DNA of 64,000 nt from Eleftheria terrae. GTDB lineage: Bacteria; Pseudomonadota; Gammaproteobacteria; Burkholderiales; Burkholderiaceae_C. Position numbers and translations under genes: made by a program. Below the pieces are notes generated by a model, which did no database searches, was not told where the DNA came from, and saw only the letters and a list, made by a program, of their open reading frames with translations. The DNA is taken from contig NZ_CP106953.1 in assembly GCF_030419005.1 (NCBI RefSeq), positions 496,001 through 560,000 on the forward strand, given 5' to 3'. This document shows positions 17,427 to 26,944 of the stretch, one piece after another. How positions within the stretch are numbered: position 1 is the first letter of the stretch; every line of letters starts with the position of its first letter.

Positions 17427-20201
17427 TCATCGGTCGGCCGGTGTCTCGGCACACAGGCGAGCCACCAGGCCCAGCACTGCGTTCGGCAGGAGCGGCTTTG
17501 TCAGATGGGCCGAATAGCCGGCGGCGAAGGCCCGCTCCCTGTCCTTGTCGCGAGCGAAGGCGGTGAGTGCAATAGCCGGCACCCTGCCGCCTTGATCGGC
17601 CGGCAACCGTCGAACTCGCCGCATCAACTCATAGCCGTCGGTGCCGGGCAATCCGATATCTGAGATGAGCACCACAGGGCCGAAGTGCTGAACCGCCTCC
17701 AGCGCGGCTTCCGCGTCCTTCGCCCAGTGCACCCGCGCACCCTGCTCTTCGATGATCCGAATCAGCAGCTCGGCGGTGTTCGAGTCATCCTCCACCAGAA
17801 GGATGCGCGTTCCGTGCAGCGTAGGAGCCCGATCGAGAGAGCCCCAATCTGAGGGCGGGGACGCCGTCATCGGGACAAGTCGTCGGTCCTCGCCGTAGGA
17901 CAGCAGTGGAACGCGAACCACGAAGGTGGCACCGCGTCCTTCTCCTTCGCTATGCGCGGTGACGGTGCCGCAATGCATCTCGATCAGGCTGCGCACCAGG
18001 GACAGTCCGAGGCCCAGGCCGCCGAACCTGCGCGTGATGGAACCATCGCCTTGGCGGAACCGCTCGAAGAGCTGGGGCAGGGCCTGCGCAGGGATGCCGA
18101 CGCCAGTGTCTGCCACCCGGATTTCTGCATGACCGTCGACGGAGTGCAGGTCCACCCGGATGACACCTCCCCGCGGAGTGAACTTGACAGCGTTGGAAAC
18201 CAGGTTCCACACCACTTGCTGAAGGCGGCGAGCGTCTCCCAACACCGAGTTCACCGGCTCGAAGAAGGTCTCGATCCTGACGCCGGCAGCGTCGGCGCTT
18301 GGGAGGATAACGTCGATGGCGGATTGAACGAAGCTGACAGGCGCCACTGGCTGCATGTCGAGCGGCAACTTGCCTGCGGTGATCCGGCTCATGTCGAGCA
18401 GATCCTCGATGAGCTGCACCTGCAGCTGCGTACTGCGTTCGATCACTTCGATCCCGCGCAAGAGCTGCGGGTCGGATGCTTGGAGCTTGCGCTTCAGGAT
18501 GTGGGACCACCCCGTGATGGCACTCAGCGGGGTGCGAAGCTCATGTGACAGCGTGGCGAGGAACTCGTCCTTCACCGTGCTCAGCCGCTCAGCGGCAGCA
18601 CGTGCGGCCCGTTCGCTGTCGAGCAGGTGGCTTCGTTCCTCGGCCTCCCTTTGGGCACGTGCATACAAGCGTGCGTTATCGATGGCGATGGCAGCCTGGC
18701 TCGCAACGCCCAGGGCCAGGCGCTCGCTCCTCTCGGAAAAAATCGCCGTTTCCGGGTGCCCGAAGAAGAGGGCCCCAATCAACTCGCCCAAGCGCCCGAT
18801 TACTGGGACGGCAAGACAGCTGCGAAGTGGCGGATGTCCGGGTCGCATGGCAAGGTGAGGCGCCCATTCACTGTACCGGGCATCGGCCAGGACATCGGAT
18901 GATCGTATGGGGAGTTCACCGCGAGAAGCTGGGCGGAACAATACCGTGGGGTTCAGCCGGTCCACCGTCTGGAAGGCCTCGCGCGACGTTCCGGAGAAGG
19001 TATAGAGCAGGTGCTCGTCGCCGTGAGCATCGATGCCGCGATAGCAGAACGCGCCGAACGTTGCGCCGGTCAGCTGGGTGGCTGCGTCAGTCGCCCGTTG
19101 AAGGAGAGCTTCCAGCTCCAGTTCGGCCGACAAGTCGGAGCCAGTTCGATTCAGCAGCTCCAGGCAGCGCGCTTCGTCATGCAACGCTGCTTCGGCACGA
19201 AGTCGTTCGAGCGCGTCCCAGCATCGGTCCACGACCGTCTCGACCAGCTCGATCTCCTGCTCCGTCCACGCCCTGGGAACGGATTGGTGTACCGCCATGG
19301 CGGCGACCAGCTTGCCGTTCTTGTGCAGCGGCACGCAGATCACGGCCTGGATCTGCGTTTGTCGGTAGGCTGACAAGTCAGCGCCGGCCGTCACGGGGTG
19401 TCGGTCGACGTCCGGATTCACATACGCCTCGTTCGCCCGCATCAAGCGGAGAACCTCCGCTCCAAAGTCCGAGAAGCGGTAACGGCCGACGATACTGGAA
19501 ACGCGCTCGTTGTAGTCACCGATCAGATCGAAGGTATCTTCGTCAGGCAGGACCCGGGCATAGGCACAGCGGTTGGCCCCCAGGTACTGACCCAGCGATG
19601 AGGAGGCCAGCCGCATCGCATCGGCCGGATGCGCAACGGCGCGAGTGCTCTGGGACAGCTCATCAAGGAAGCGCAGTCGTCTTTCCGTGAGAACTCGCTT
19701 TGTCGTTTCAGCGAACGTGACCAGTACGCCTGAAGCGCGCCCCTCGTCATCCCGAACAGCGCTGTACGAGAAGTTGAAGTAGCACTCCTCCGGGTAGCCG
19801 TAGCGCTCGATTGTGAGTTTGAAATCGTCGAACCCTATTGGCTCGCCCCCCATCGCCTCTTGCCACATTGGATGGATGGTGTCCCATATCTCGCTCCAGG
19901 TCACAGCGGCCGAGTTGCCAAGCGCAGCAGGGTGCTTCGCGCCGAGGATGGGACGATACGCATCGTTGTAGAACTGTGTGAACCTCGGGCCCCATGCGAT
20001 GTACATGGGAAGCTGACATTCCAACAGCATCATCACCAATGACTTCAGGCTCGCCGGCCATGCATCGACCGGCCCCATCGGGGTTTTCTCCCAGGCGAGC
20101 TCGCGCATACGCTGCGCCATTTCGCCGCGGGCGTTAGAGAAAGGTGTCGGTACGGCGGCGGCAGTCGGGTCGAGGAGAGGCATGGGAGGTTGGCAGTGCA
20201 T
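17427..20201 (-). CDS. PAS-GAF-GAF hybrid sensor histidine kinase with receiver
   Basis: About 924 residues, no membrane segment. Order: N-terminal PAS (WGPRFTQFYNDAYRPILG onward); GAF1 (about 185-340, QIQAVICVPLHKNGKL); GAF2 (about 360-520, LRSCLAVPVIGRLGELIG); HisKA with phospho-His in FLATLSHELRTPLSAI; HATPase with N-box (VWNLVSNAVKFTPRGG), G1 (VADTGVGIP) and G2 (GGLGLGLSLVRSL); C-terminal receiver with phospho-Asp in VVLISDIGLPGTDG and Lys in AHLTKPLLP. The ATG at 20201 is the first in frame; GTG 20225 is possible. It is transcribed toward the chemosensory operon, so is separately regulated. Confidence 0.88.
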   Translation of the reverse strand: MHCQPPMPLLDPTAAAVPTPFSNARGEMAQRMRELAWEKTPMGPVDAWPASLKSLVMMLLECQLPMYIAWGPRFTQFYNDAYRPILGAKHPAALGNSAAVTWSEIWDTIHPMWQEAMGGEPIGFDDFKLTIERYGYPEECYFNFSYSAVRDDEGRASGVLVTFAETTKRVLTERRLRFLDELSQSTRAVAHPADAMRLASSSLGQYLGANRCAYARVLPDEDTFDLIGDYNERVSSIVGRYRFSDFGAEVLRLMRANEAYVNPDVDRHPVTAGADLSAYRQTQIQAVICVPLHKNGKLVAAMAVHQSVPRAWTEQEIELVETVVDRCWDALERLRAEAALHDEARCLELLNRTGSDLSAELELEALLQRATDAATQLTGATFGAFCYRGIDAHGDEHLLYTFSGTSREAFQTVDRLNPTVLFRPASRGELPIRSSDVLADARYSEWAPHLAMRPGHPPLRSCLAVPVIGRLGELIGALFFGHPETAIFSERSERLALGVASQAAIAIDNARLYARAQREAEERSHLLDSERAARAAAERLSTVKDEFLATLSHELRTPLSAITGWSHILKRKLQASDPQLLRGIEVIERSTQLQVQLIEDLLDMSRITAGKLPLDMQPVAPVSFVQSAIDVILPSADAAGVRIETFFEPVNSVLGDARRLQQVVWNLVSNAVKFTPRGGVIRVDLHSVDGHAEIRVADTGVGIPAQALPQLFERFRQGDGSITRRFGGLGLGLSLVRSLIEMHCGTVTAHSEGEGRGATFVVRVPLLSYGEDRRLVPMTASPPSDWGSLDRAPTLHGTRILLVEDDSNTAELLIRIIEEQGARVHWAKDAEAALEAVQHFGPVVLISDIGLPGTDGYELMRRVRRLPADQGGRVPAIALTAFARDKDRERAFAAGYSAHLTKPLLPNAVLGLVARLCAETPADR

Positions 20202-20225
20202 CGGAGGGTCCGGTTGGACACCCAC

Positions 20226-20722
20226 CCTGATTGTCGCAGCCAGGGACCGCGCGACTGTCGCACCGGCCCTGCACCAGTGCCAGGTGCACCTATTCGCGTC
20301 GATGCAGGAAGAGTAGCTCGCGCTTGCGGCGGCAGTTGCTTATCCGAGCAGTACAAGGGCACCAGACGTTATCGCTGGCGCGGTGCCCGCGCTCACAAGT
20401 GGATCGCTGCAGCCTAGCATGTCTTTACGGGCACGCGGTCCCGTCAGGGCGATCAGCAGGCTTGGCAAGAGCGGATACCGGCAAAACGCGGTAGACCGGC
20501 TCACGTACACAGGATAATGTGTGCGCCTGGTGGGTCGCCAGGGGAACAAGCGAATGGGGCAAGGTGGCCGGCTGATGTGGATCGTACGTGACGACCATTG
20601 GGCTTGAGGCGTGCGCAAGCTGCTGTTCGTCTCACCCGGCCAACTGCGCTGCCGCCGGAAAATTGCAGCCTGAGACTCAAGCGTTCGATCACCGAAAGAG
20701 ATTGGACCTTGAAGAAGCGATA
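20226..20722. other. intergenic stretch, no supported gene
   Basis: About 500 bp between the start of the hybrid kinase and the left end of the IS3-type element. Reading frames on both strands show no recognised domain. The promoter of the hybrid kinase must lie in its left part. Confidence 0.4.
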
Positions 20723-20772
20723 TGAATCGCCCCGGGATTTGTGGAGGCTCCAACTCTTGAGAAGATGGAGCC

Positions 20773-20985
20773 ATGAAGAAGTCGAACAAGTTTTCACCTG
20801 AGGTTCGGGAGCGCGCAGTGCGGATGGTGCATGAAGCACGCGGGGAGTACCCGTCGCTGTGGCGCGCAGGCGAATCGATCGCGCCGAAGATCGGCTGCGT
20901 GCTGCAGACGCTGCTGGATTGGGTCAAGCAGTCAGAGAGCGCGTTTTTCACCCAGGCGGAGCTCGACCGCCGCACGAAGTCTTGA
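20773..20985 (+). pseudogene. IS3-family orfA with internal deletion
   Basis: The N-terminal HTH half is present ([20 protein letters not shown]) but jumps from LLDWVKQ straight to [13 protein letters not shown]. The leucine-zipper segment of orfA and the frameshift zone are lost. In the relative at 29620 this middle part ([19 protein letters not shown]) is still visible, which shows what was deleted here. Confidence 0.75.
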
Positions 20986-21857
20986 AGGCGTTCGTCGATG
21001 CGCATCGGGGTGACTTCGGGGTCGAGCCGATCTGCCGGGTGCTGCAGATCGCCCCGTCGGGATACCGACGCCATGCGGCGCGCCGACGCGAGCCGGGCCA
21101 CTGCTGCGCACGCACACAGCGCGATGCCCGGTTGATGCTGGAAATCGAGCGGGTCTGGCAATCCAACCGGCAGGTCTACGGTGCCGACAAGATTTGGCGC
21201 CAGCTCGGGCGTGAAGGCACGAAGGTGGCGCGCTGCACCGTCGAGCGCCTGGTGCGCAGCCTGAGTCTTCGCGGCGTGGTCCGAGGCAAGGGCATTCGCA
21301 CCACGGCGGCCGATGCCAAGGCGCCGTGCCCGTTCGACAAGGTCAACAGGGGGTTCCGGGCGGATCGGCCGAACCGGCTGTGGGTGAGCGCCTTCACCTA
21401 CGTGTCGACCTGGCAGGGCTTCGCCTACGTCGCCTTCGTCGTCGATGTCTTCGCACGGCGCATCGTGGGCTGGTGCGTGAGCCACTCGATGCGCACCGAC
21501 TTCGTCCTGGATGCGCTGGAGCAGCCGCTGTATGCCCGCCAGCCCGAAGCCGAAGCGGGGCGGGTCTGCCACTCGGACAGGCGCTCGCAATACGTCAGCA
21601 TTCGCTACACCGAGCGGCTTGCCGAGGCCGGGATCCAGCCCTCGGTTGGCAGCAAGGGCGACAGCCATGACAACGCCCTGGCCGAGACGATCAACGGGCT
21701 GTACAAGGCTGAGGTGATTCACCGGCGCAGCTGGAAGACCCGCGAGGCCGTCGAGCTTGCCACGCTCGAATCGGTCGCCTGGTTCACCCATCATCGCTTG
21801 ATGGCCTCGCTGGGCAACATGCCGCTGGCCGAGGCCGAGGCAAACTACCATCGCTAA
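20859..21857 (+). CDS. IS3-family transposase orfB, first catalytic Asp changed to Ala
   Basis: The OrfB frame (from about 20985) has an HTH_21 segment ([17 protein letters not shown]) and an rve integrase core. Of the DDE triad, the second Asp ([11 protein letters not shown]) and the Glu ([15 protein letters not shown]) are present, but the first site reads [11 protein letters not shown] where the family has an Asp in place of the Ala (gcc instead of gac). The Gly after the second Asp is also Arg. With the damaged orfA this copy should be unable to move itself. The part before about 20985 is orfA sequence in another frame. Confidence 0.82.
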   Translation: MARRRIDRAEDRLRAADAAGLGQAVRERVFHPGGARPPHEVLKAFVDAHRGDFGVEPICRVLQIAPSGYRRHAARRREPGHCCARTQRDARLMLEIERVWQSNRQVYGADKIWRQLGREGTKVARCTVERLVRSLSLRGVVRGKGIRTTAADAKAPCPFDKVNRGFRADRPNRLWVSAFTYVSTWQGFAYVAFVVDVFARRIVGWCVSHSMRTDFVLDALEQPLYARQPEAEAGRVCHSDRRSQYVSIRYTERLAEAGIQPSVGSKGDSHDNALAETINGLYKAEVIHRRSWKTREAVELATLESVAWFTHHRLMASLGNMPLAEAEANYHR

Positions 21858-22132
21858 CTCGCTGAGTGATCGGCCGTGACGGCGTGACCACTTAAACCAA
21901 CCAGCCTCCACGAAAGCCGGGGCGATTCAGTAGGCGGCGATCTCGCTGTGTAGTGCGGGCTCGGGCGCCTATGCTGTTCTGTGTCGAGCTGAGCCAGACG
22001 GCTTGCCCAATGAAGGCGCCGAGCGGAACGAGTCTGCACGAGCAGGCGACGACCCAAAGCGCTGGCATGCGACAAGCCGCCGTGGATTTGAACTGACAGG
22101 CCGTCCGATGCTGCGGACAGAGGAGCGACCGC

Positions 22133-23473
22133 ATGAACCTACTTCTCCATCATTTCCGCTGTATTGCCGTCCTTCTCGCGCTGCTGAGCAGCATTGCTGC
22201 CGTGGCGGCGCAACCGCTATACCGTGCCGAGCAGCTGCCTGGTATCGATCCAGGTGGCACGCCCGGGTCTGTTGGAACTTTCTACCAGTGGCTCAGCGAC
22301 GCCGGTCAGGTGGCCCATTGGTCACGTGAGACCAGACGACTGTCGGTCTGGTCCGCCGGACGCCTGCGTGAACTTCCGCTCTCGAGCTACCCGCCAGATG
22401 GAGGCTCGAACTGGCTGCTGAACGGAATCAACGCGACAGGTGCTGTCATCGGGAGTTTCTCGCTCTACGCGGGCCCCTCCCATCTCGGCGTACGAGCTGT
22501 CCTGTGGCCGCCGACAGGTGGCATCGTTGAGATCGGAGTCCTCGGCACCGATGCCACTGGATATGGCTCGTCCTACGCCTCTGCAATCAACGACAGCGGT
22601 ATGATCGTTGGCAGCTCAGAGGTCTTCTCGCGAGAGGGCCGCTCCCTTGGCGCACGGGGCTTCCTGTGGCGAAGTGGCCAGCTGCTCCAGTTGCCCCCAG
22701 TGGCCATTCCAGGCTTTATCCCCGAGGGATCGTTCGCCCAAGCAGTTGACGCCGCAGGGCGCGCAGTCGGCTACTCCTCTCTACGGTCAGGCGACGTGAC
22801 CCTTACACGGGCAACTCTGTGGACACCTGAGGGCCGCCCTATCGACCTGGGGTCGCTCTACGACCGACCAGGAAGCCCGGGCAGCAGCTCTGCGGTGGCG
22901 ATCAATGAGCGCGGCGAGGTGATCGGCTCTAGCTCGCCGACCGCCACTGAGGCCGAGCAGGATGCGGCACGGCGTCTTTCGCGGCCGACGTTGTGGTCCG
23001 GGGACCGGATCATCGACTTGGGGACGATCCAAGCCCCGCCGCGCGGCAATCTGCAGGGGCCGTTCGGCAGCGGCGCGTATGACCTCAACGACCGGGGTGA
23101 GGCTCTCGTCTCCATGAATCCGCCAAGCCCCCATCTGACGCAGGACGCTGCGCTATGGCGAGCCGGGCGCTTGCACCACCTGCGACCCCCTTCGCCTACC
23201 GGTCCGCAGTCCTACGCCTGGGCGTTTGATCTCAACGATCAGGGGATTGTGGTCGGCGTCGGTGAAAACTTGCCAGGGACCCGGGGTCGGCGCGCCCTCG
23301 TCGCTCGAGACGGCGTGACGTTCATGGACCTCAACGAACTGGTCAGGCCGGGGGATCTGCAGGGCTGGACGCTGATCGTTGCAGAGCAGATCAACCGGCG
23401 CGGCCAAATCCTTGCCCACGGCGAGGATCGAGAGTATCGCCAGGCCCTCTTCGTCCTCACCCCGTTAGATTGA
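22133..23473 (+). CDS. secreted HAF-repeat protein
   Basis: 446 residues with a Sec signal peptide (hydrophobic stretch at about 10-25, cleavage near VAAQ). The mature part repeats the HAF pattern: an AINDSGMIVGSS-like turn, an ALW or FLWRSG strand, then a D/E-LG strand; variants are AINERGEVIGSS, DLNDRGEALVS, DLNDQGIVVGVG and QINRRGQILAHG. HAF proteins are extracellular and probably propeller-like; function unknown. They often carry PEP-CTERM tails, but this one ends LFVLTPLD with no sorting signal. A good ribosome site (gaggagc) precedes ATG 22133. Confidence 0.8.
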   Translation: MNLLLHHFRCIAVLLALLSSIAAVAAQPLYRAEQLPGIDPGGTPGSVGTFYQWLSDAGQVAHWSRETRRLSVWSAGRLRELPLSSYPPDGGSNWLLNGINATGAVIGSFSLYAGPSHLGVRAVLWPPTGGIVEIGVLGTDATGYGSSYASAINDSGMIVGSSEVFSREGRSLGARGFLWRSGQLLQLPPVAIPGFIPEGSFAQAVDAAGRAVGYSSLRSGDVTLTRATLWTPEGRPIDLGSLYDRPGSPGSSSAVAINERGEVIGSSSPTATEAEQDAARRLSRPTLWSGDRIIDLGTIQAPPRGNLQGPFGSGAYDLNDRGEALVSMNPPSPHLTQDAALWRAGRLHHLRPPSPTGPQSYAWAFDLNDQGIVVGVGENLPGTRGRRALVARDGVTFMDLNELVRPGDLQGWTLIVAEQINRRGQILAHGEDREYRQALFVLTPLD

Positions 23474-23504
23474 TTCGGGCTGCCTCGAGTTCATTGGCGC
23501 GCCG

Positions 23505-24180
23505 TCGATCCCAGTGCTCATTGGCCAGACACTCGATACACCGCGATGCGGGCTGCCGGCTGCGTTGGCAACCGAGCCATCAGCTCGCGCAAGTAGCCAA
23601 GGGTGTTTGTTGTCGAGCTTGGCCGACTGGATCAAGCTCATGACGGCAGCCGCTCGCTTGCCGGCACAAGCTGCCGACGAACAGCCAGCGGGTGCGTCCC
23701 AGCGCGAAAGGGCGTATTCGGTTCCGTGTCCAGTTGTTGTCTGCGGGCAAGGCGCCGTTGTCGCGGTAACGCACGCGTGCCGTCCAGCACTCAAGGCTGC
23801 GGCCGATGGCCTTGGCAGTTGCCGAGCCGTCGGGCACCTTCTCCCGATGCATCACCAGCGATGTGTGCCAGGCTTGGGCTACCGGCCGGGCCAACTCCTA
23901 GCTGATCCGCTCCCGTGCTGTGGGTCAAGGGGCTGCACTTTTCCGATCGACGTCATAGCGCTTGCCAAAGTGCCCGACCGCCTCCTCGGCGATCTGGCTG
24001 TGGTTGTTGGCCCAGTGGTCGCAGCACTTGCGCCGGGCGTGCGCCAGGCAGTGGGCATCGGTCTCGCCCAGAGCCATCAGCGTCTTTTAGCCGCTTTAGT
24101 CGTCGCAGACCAGCACGCCAAGCCCGTCACTGAGGAACGCCATGGCAAGCTTGGCGACCCGGCTCTCGGCGAAGTCATGA
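23505..24180 (-). pseudogene. IS66-family TnpC relic
   Basis: Read on the minus strand, fragments of the IS66 transposase follow in order but in several frames: LVCDD then two stops, CLAHARRKCCDHWANNHSQ, PDGSATAKAIGRSLECWTAR, GALPADNNWTRNRIRPFALG, WLFVGSLC and RAAAVMSLIQSAKLDNKHPW. Several stops and frame changes break the gene. The left end was not found. Confidence 0.75.
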
Positions 24181-24217
24181 ATGACATGCGGCTGTGCTCG
24201 AGCCAGCCGGTATTTCC

Positions 24218-25045
24218 TTACTCCTGAGGACGGCGTCTACCCCGTGATGCCCAAAGAACCGCGCCGCCAACCAGCGCCAGAACGACAGTCCCTGGTTCCG
24301 GCACTGCCGATACTGCTGTGCCTACCTCAACGTAAAGACGGTGTCGCTGAACATCAGCGGTGTTGTTGACCACCAGGATGGTGAGGTGCCTGGATGTTGA
24401 AAGCAGGTCTGAGAAGCTGTCCTCGGTTGTGTTCAGTTCTGCGCGATCCCAGACCGACGTCGCCGATCCTCCCCAGTCAGGCAGCACAGCGGATAGGAAG
24501 GCATGAGCCCGTGCATGACTCTCCACACCGTCCAGTAGACCGGCATCCTCCACCTTCACTGACGCAAGAAGGGAGATGGTCAACGTCGAGTAGGGAGCCA
24601 GCAAGAAACCGCCCTCTGGCGGTTCCCAGCGATCAGAGGAATATCGCATCACGCGGGCCGCTGAACTGGCTTTTCCTCGCACTTCCAAGCTCGCGGAGGC
24701 CGATCCGTTCCCCTGCGCGTCGATCTCTGCCGCAGCATGGCGGCCGTCCAGCGAGACCGTCGCCGACATCGGTGCGAACGGCTTGGCCTCTGTGCGGCCA
24801 TCCCACCAGATCGTACCGGCACGGTCGCCTTTTTCCAGGACCGAAGCGACAAAGCTTTGGTCCATGTTTTCGTTCGCCGGAGTCATCTCAAACCACGCTG
24901 GCAGATTGTCAGCCGGACGCAGATCGTTCACCTGAAAGCTGAGACCGCTCCAGCTTGCTGACGCTTGTGTCCCGCCTTGGGCAGTGCCCGGAGAGATGAC
25001 GTTCAGTGTCACGAGGGCCATTGCAATCCACGATCCTCGACGCAT
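24218..25045 (-). CDS. PEP-CTERM sorted secreted protein
   Basis: 275 residues. Signal peptide after MRRGSWIAMALVTLNV (cleavage near GTAQ), a beta-rich mature part without a known domain, and a C-terminal PEP-CTERM tail: VPEPGTVVLALVGGAVLW followed by a basic end (SRGRRRPQE). Such tails are recognised by exosortase and tie the protein to envelope or exopolysaccharide biology. I placed the start at ATG 25045, where the signal peptide begins; the frame is open to 25114. No exosortase gene is in this window. Confidence 0.85.
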   Translation of the reverse strand: MRRGSWIAMALVTLNVISPGTAQGGTQASASWSGLSFQVNDLRPADNLPAWFEMTPANENMDQSFVASVLEKGDRAGTIWWDGRTEAKPFAPMSATVSLDGRHAAAEIDAQGNGSASASLEVRGKASSAARVMRYSSDRWEPPEGGFLLAPYSTLTISLLASVKVEDAGLLDGVESHARAHAFLSAVLPDWGGSATSVWDRAELNTTEDSFSDLLSTSRHLTILVVNNTADVQRHRLYVEVGTAVSAVPEPGTVVLALVGGAVLWASRGRRRPQE

Positions 25046-25359
25046 CGCAGCTCGACCCAAGTTCTTCTGCCATTGACAACGTAAGTGGCTCACGCAACGT
25101 CTCCCTAGCAGCACTGAGGCTGGTAAGTCCAGGAAATGCGAACTCGATGTTCGACCGCTTCAAACAGTGGTAGCGATGTCCTGCAGATGCCGAGGCCCTC
25201 GGCTCGCGCTCACCGTCGCGGCAAGCTGACCCGATGACAAGTGCAATTTGGGCCCAGAGTAGCCAGCTGACGCCGCCTTCTTTTTTTGGTCGCAGACTAG
25301 CGGGATGGCGGCGTGCCGCCCCCCCTCATCTGCGGGGGATCTCCATCTGTGCCTCAGTT
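25046..25359. other. upstream region of the PEP-CTERM gene, no gene seen
   Basis: About 310 bp between the PEP-CTERM gene and the SRAP relic, which lies on the same strand. It should hold the promoter of the PEP-CTERM gene. No convincing ORF or repeat was recognised. Confidence 0.35.
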
Positions 25360-25660
25360 TCAGTGGCCGGCCGGTGCAGCACCGTCTAGCAGTGATGAAT
25401 CGGTGGGTTTCGGGGAAAGTGGGGCCGGCTCAGCATCAATCGCCTCGGCGGGGTAAGCGGGGAGCAGATGACCCGCTTCCTGTACCGGTGCTGCCAGCCA
25501 AGAGGGGTACGGGCCGTCGGACAAGATGGCCATCATTCGCTTCTCCTCGCCCGGGGCATTGTGCGTCCACCGCATGAACAGGTCGCAGCGATCGACTCCA
25601 GCTTCAGCTCAATGCGCTCGGCATCCCGTCGGACGATCGGGCCCTGGTAGCGCGGCCACG
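25360..25660 (-). pseudogene. relic of an SRAP (YedK/HMCES-like) abasic-site protein
   Basis: The minus-strand frame 25575-25360 contains a segment like the C-terminal end of SRAP proteins: APGEEKRMMAILSDGPYPSW, then LLPAYPAEAIDAEPAP. A short upstream piece in another frame (PRYQGPIVRRDAERIEL) may belong to the same gene. The N-terminal catalytic Cys2 region is missing. SRAP genes are SOS-associated, which agrees with the imuA/imuB relics 0.4 kb away. The family call rests on a short match. Confidence 0.5.
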
Positions 25661-26029
25661 GCTCCGGTCTCCCTTGGGCAGACCCACACCAAAGGCCCGC
25701 AGCAGCCGTGCATCACTGCCGACCGGGACGTAGTTCAGTCACCTGTGCCCACCTTCTCGAAGATGTGAAATGCTGCGCCGCAGCAGCATGGCGCCTCATT
25801 GCTGAGGAACGGCGTGCGGCTCTTGCCGCGCCGCGTGTGGAGGCATCCGCCTGACTCAACAAGAACGGAGCAGCGGAATACTGCATATGGAGACAGATGC
25901 TCGCATGTCCGCCGCCGCTTCTTCCCTCCCCCGTCGCACTCCGGCGGTGCGCCGAGGCGTTCTGGGGATCGCTTGATCCGGCGATTGAATCTTCGCTGCG
26001 ACGCGGGACGCAGCTGGCCCGCAGCTAAC

Positions 26030-26660
26030 GGTGCACAGCGAGCACAGGCTTCGATGCGTTGGACGCGGAGTGCTGGGCGGCCGTTGGCCCTGCGGCGGCG
26101 TCGCCGAGCTCCTGCGGCCGCAGGACAGCCCGGCCGAGTAGCGGCGCTGCTCAGTCCCGCCCAGAGCCGCCTGGCGAGTGCGCAACGGTCGTTGTGGCTG
26201 GTGGGCACGCCTCACGCGCCCTACTGCCCCGGGTTGCGTCTGGTGGGGCTGCCTGAGAGGCACCTGGTGCGGGTGCGGGCCGATACACGGGCCGAGCGAC
26301 TGCGGGCCACGGAGCAGGCCGCCAAAGCCGATGGCCTTGGAACGGTGCTCGCCTGGTTGCCCCCGACGCGGCCCGCGCAGATCGGTCGCTTGCCGAGCTG
26401 CGCAGCCCAAGCCGAGATGCCGATCTTCCTGATGCGGCCGGCGATCGCGCTACGCGACTCCTCTGCCGCACCGCTGCGGCTTGTGGTTTCGCTCGGTGAT
26501 GGCTGGGCGCTGCACTTGCAGATCGCCAAGCGCCGCGGGCCTGTTCATGAAGGCGAGCGGACGCTTGCCGCTGTGTCGCCTCAGCTGGCCCGCCTCGCTG
26601 CAGCTCGCCTGCCGCCGGAGGCCCGTCGTTTTCAGGAGAGCCACCATGCTGTATTGAGTG
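26030..26660 (+). pseudogene. imuA: imuA relic (translesion synthesis accessory gene)
   Basis: Fragments in order: GFDALDAE; then in another frame GGRWPCGGVAELLRPQDSPA ending at an in-frame TAG; then a third frame beginning ASAQRSLWLVGTPHAPYCPG and continuing ADGLGTVLAWLPPTRPAQ, PIFLMRP, DGWALHLQIAKRRGP and EARRFQESHHAVL. This is the ImuA (SulA/RecA-like) pattern of the ImuA-ImuB-DnaE2 mutasome of Burkholderiales. At least one nonsense change (TGG to TAG is likely) and two frameshifts inactivate it. It is followed at once by an imuB relic. Confidence 0.7.
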
Positions 26661-26830
26661 GCACTGATTCTTCCTGCGTCGCGTCCCACCCCGGCCTCGC
26701 CATTGCCGAATGCACCCGACTGCGAGGCGATGGCTCGTCAGCAGCTGGCCGTCGGCTGGCGCGCTTTGCTGTTCGCGCCGAGGGTGGCTCTGCTTGATGA
26801 GGCCGTGCCCCACACCTCCTGCAGGACAAA
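26646..26830 (+). pseudogene. imuB: truncated imuB relic (Y-family polymerase-like)
   Basis: Begins ATG-CTG-TAT-TGA where related genes read Met-Leu-Trp, then VALILPA, NAPDCEAMARQQLAV and ALLFAPRVALLDEAV, the N-terminal ImuB pattern. The frame breaks near HTSCRTNG and the rest of the gene (over 1 kb) is gone. It lies directly after imuA as in intact imuAB operons. Confidence 0.65.
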
Positions 26831-26944
26831 TGGCCGTGGATCCTGCTGAGCCCACCCGGCGGTCGGTGGAAGCCCTCTTTCGCGCACTCGAAACGCCCGC
26901 ACCTCTTTCTTCTGGTACGGCAGCGAACGCGTGGGCCACTCGCC

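Larger units (their letters stand above)
20723..21929 (+). mobile_element. IS3-family insertion sequence (defective copy)
   Basis: Bounded by imperfect inverted repeats: left end at 20723 (tgaatcgccccgggatttgt) and right end at 21929, whose reverse complement reads tgaatcgccccggctttcgt. Both continue into ggaggct. It carries a shortened orfA and a long orfB. I see no target-site duplication. At 1.2 kb it is complete in outline but its genes are damaged. Two more degraded relatives lie at 29564 and about 41450. Confidence 0.85.

Noticed and set aside
20719..21932. 3- to 4-bp target duplication around the IS3 element
   Set aside because: Flanks read ata on the left and gta on the right; not a convincing repeat.
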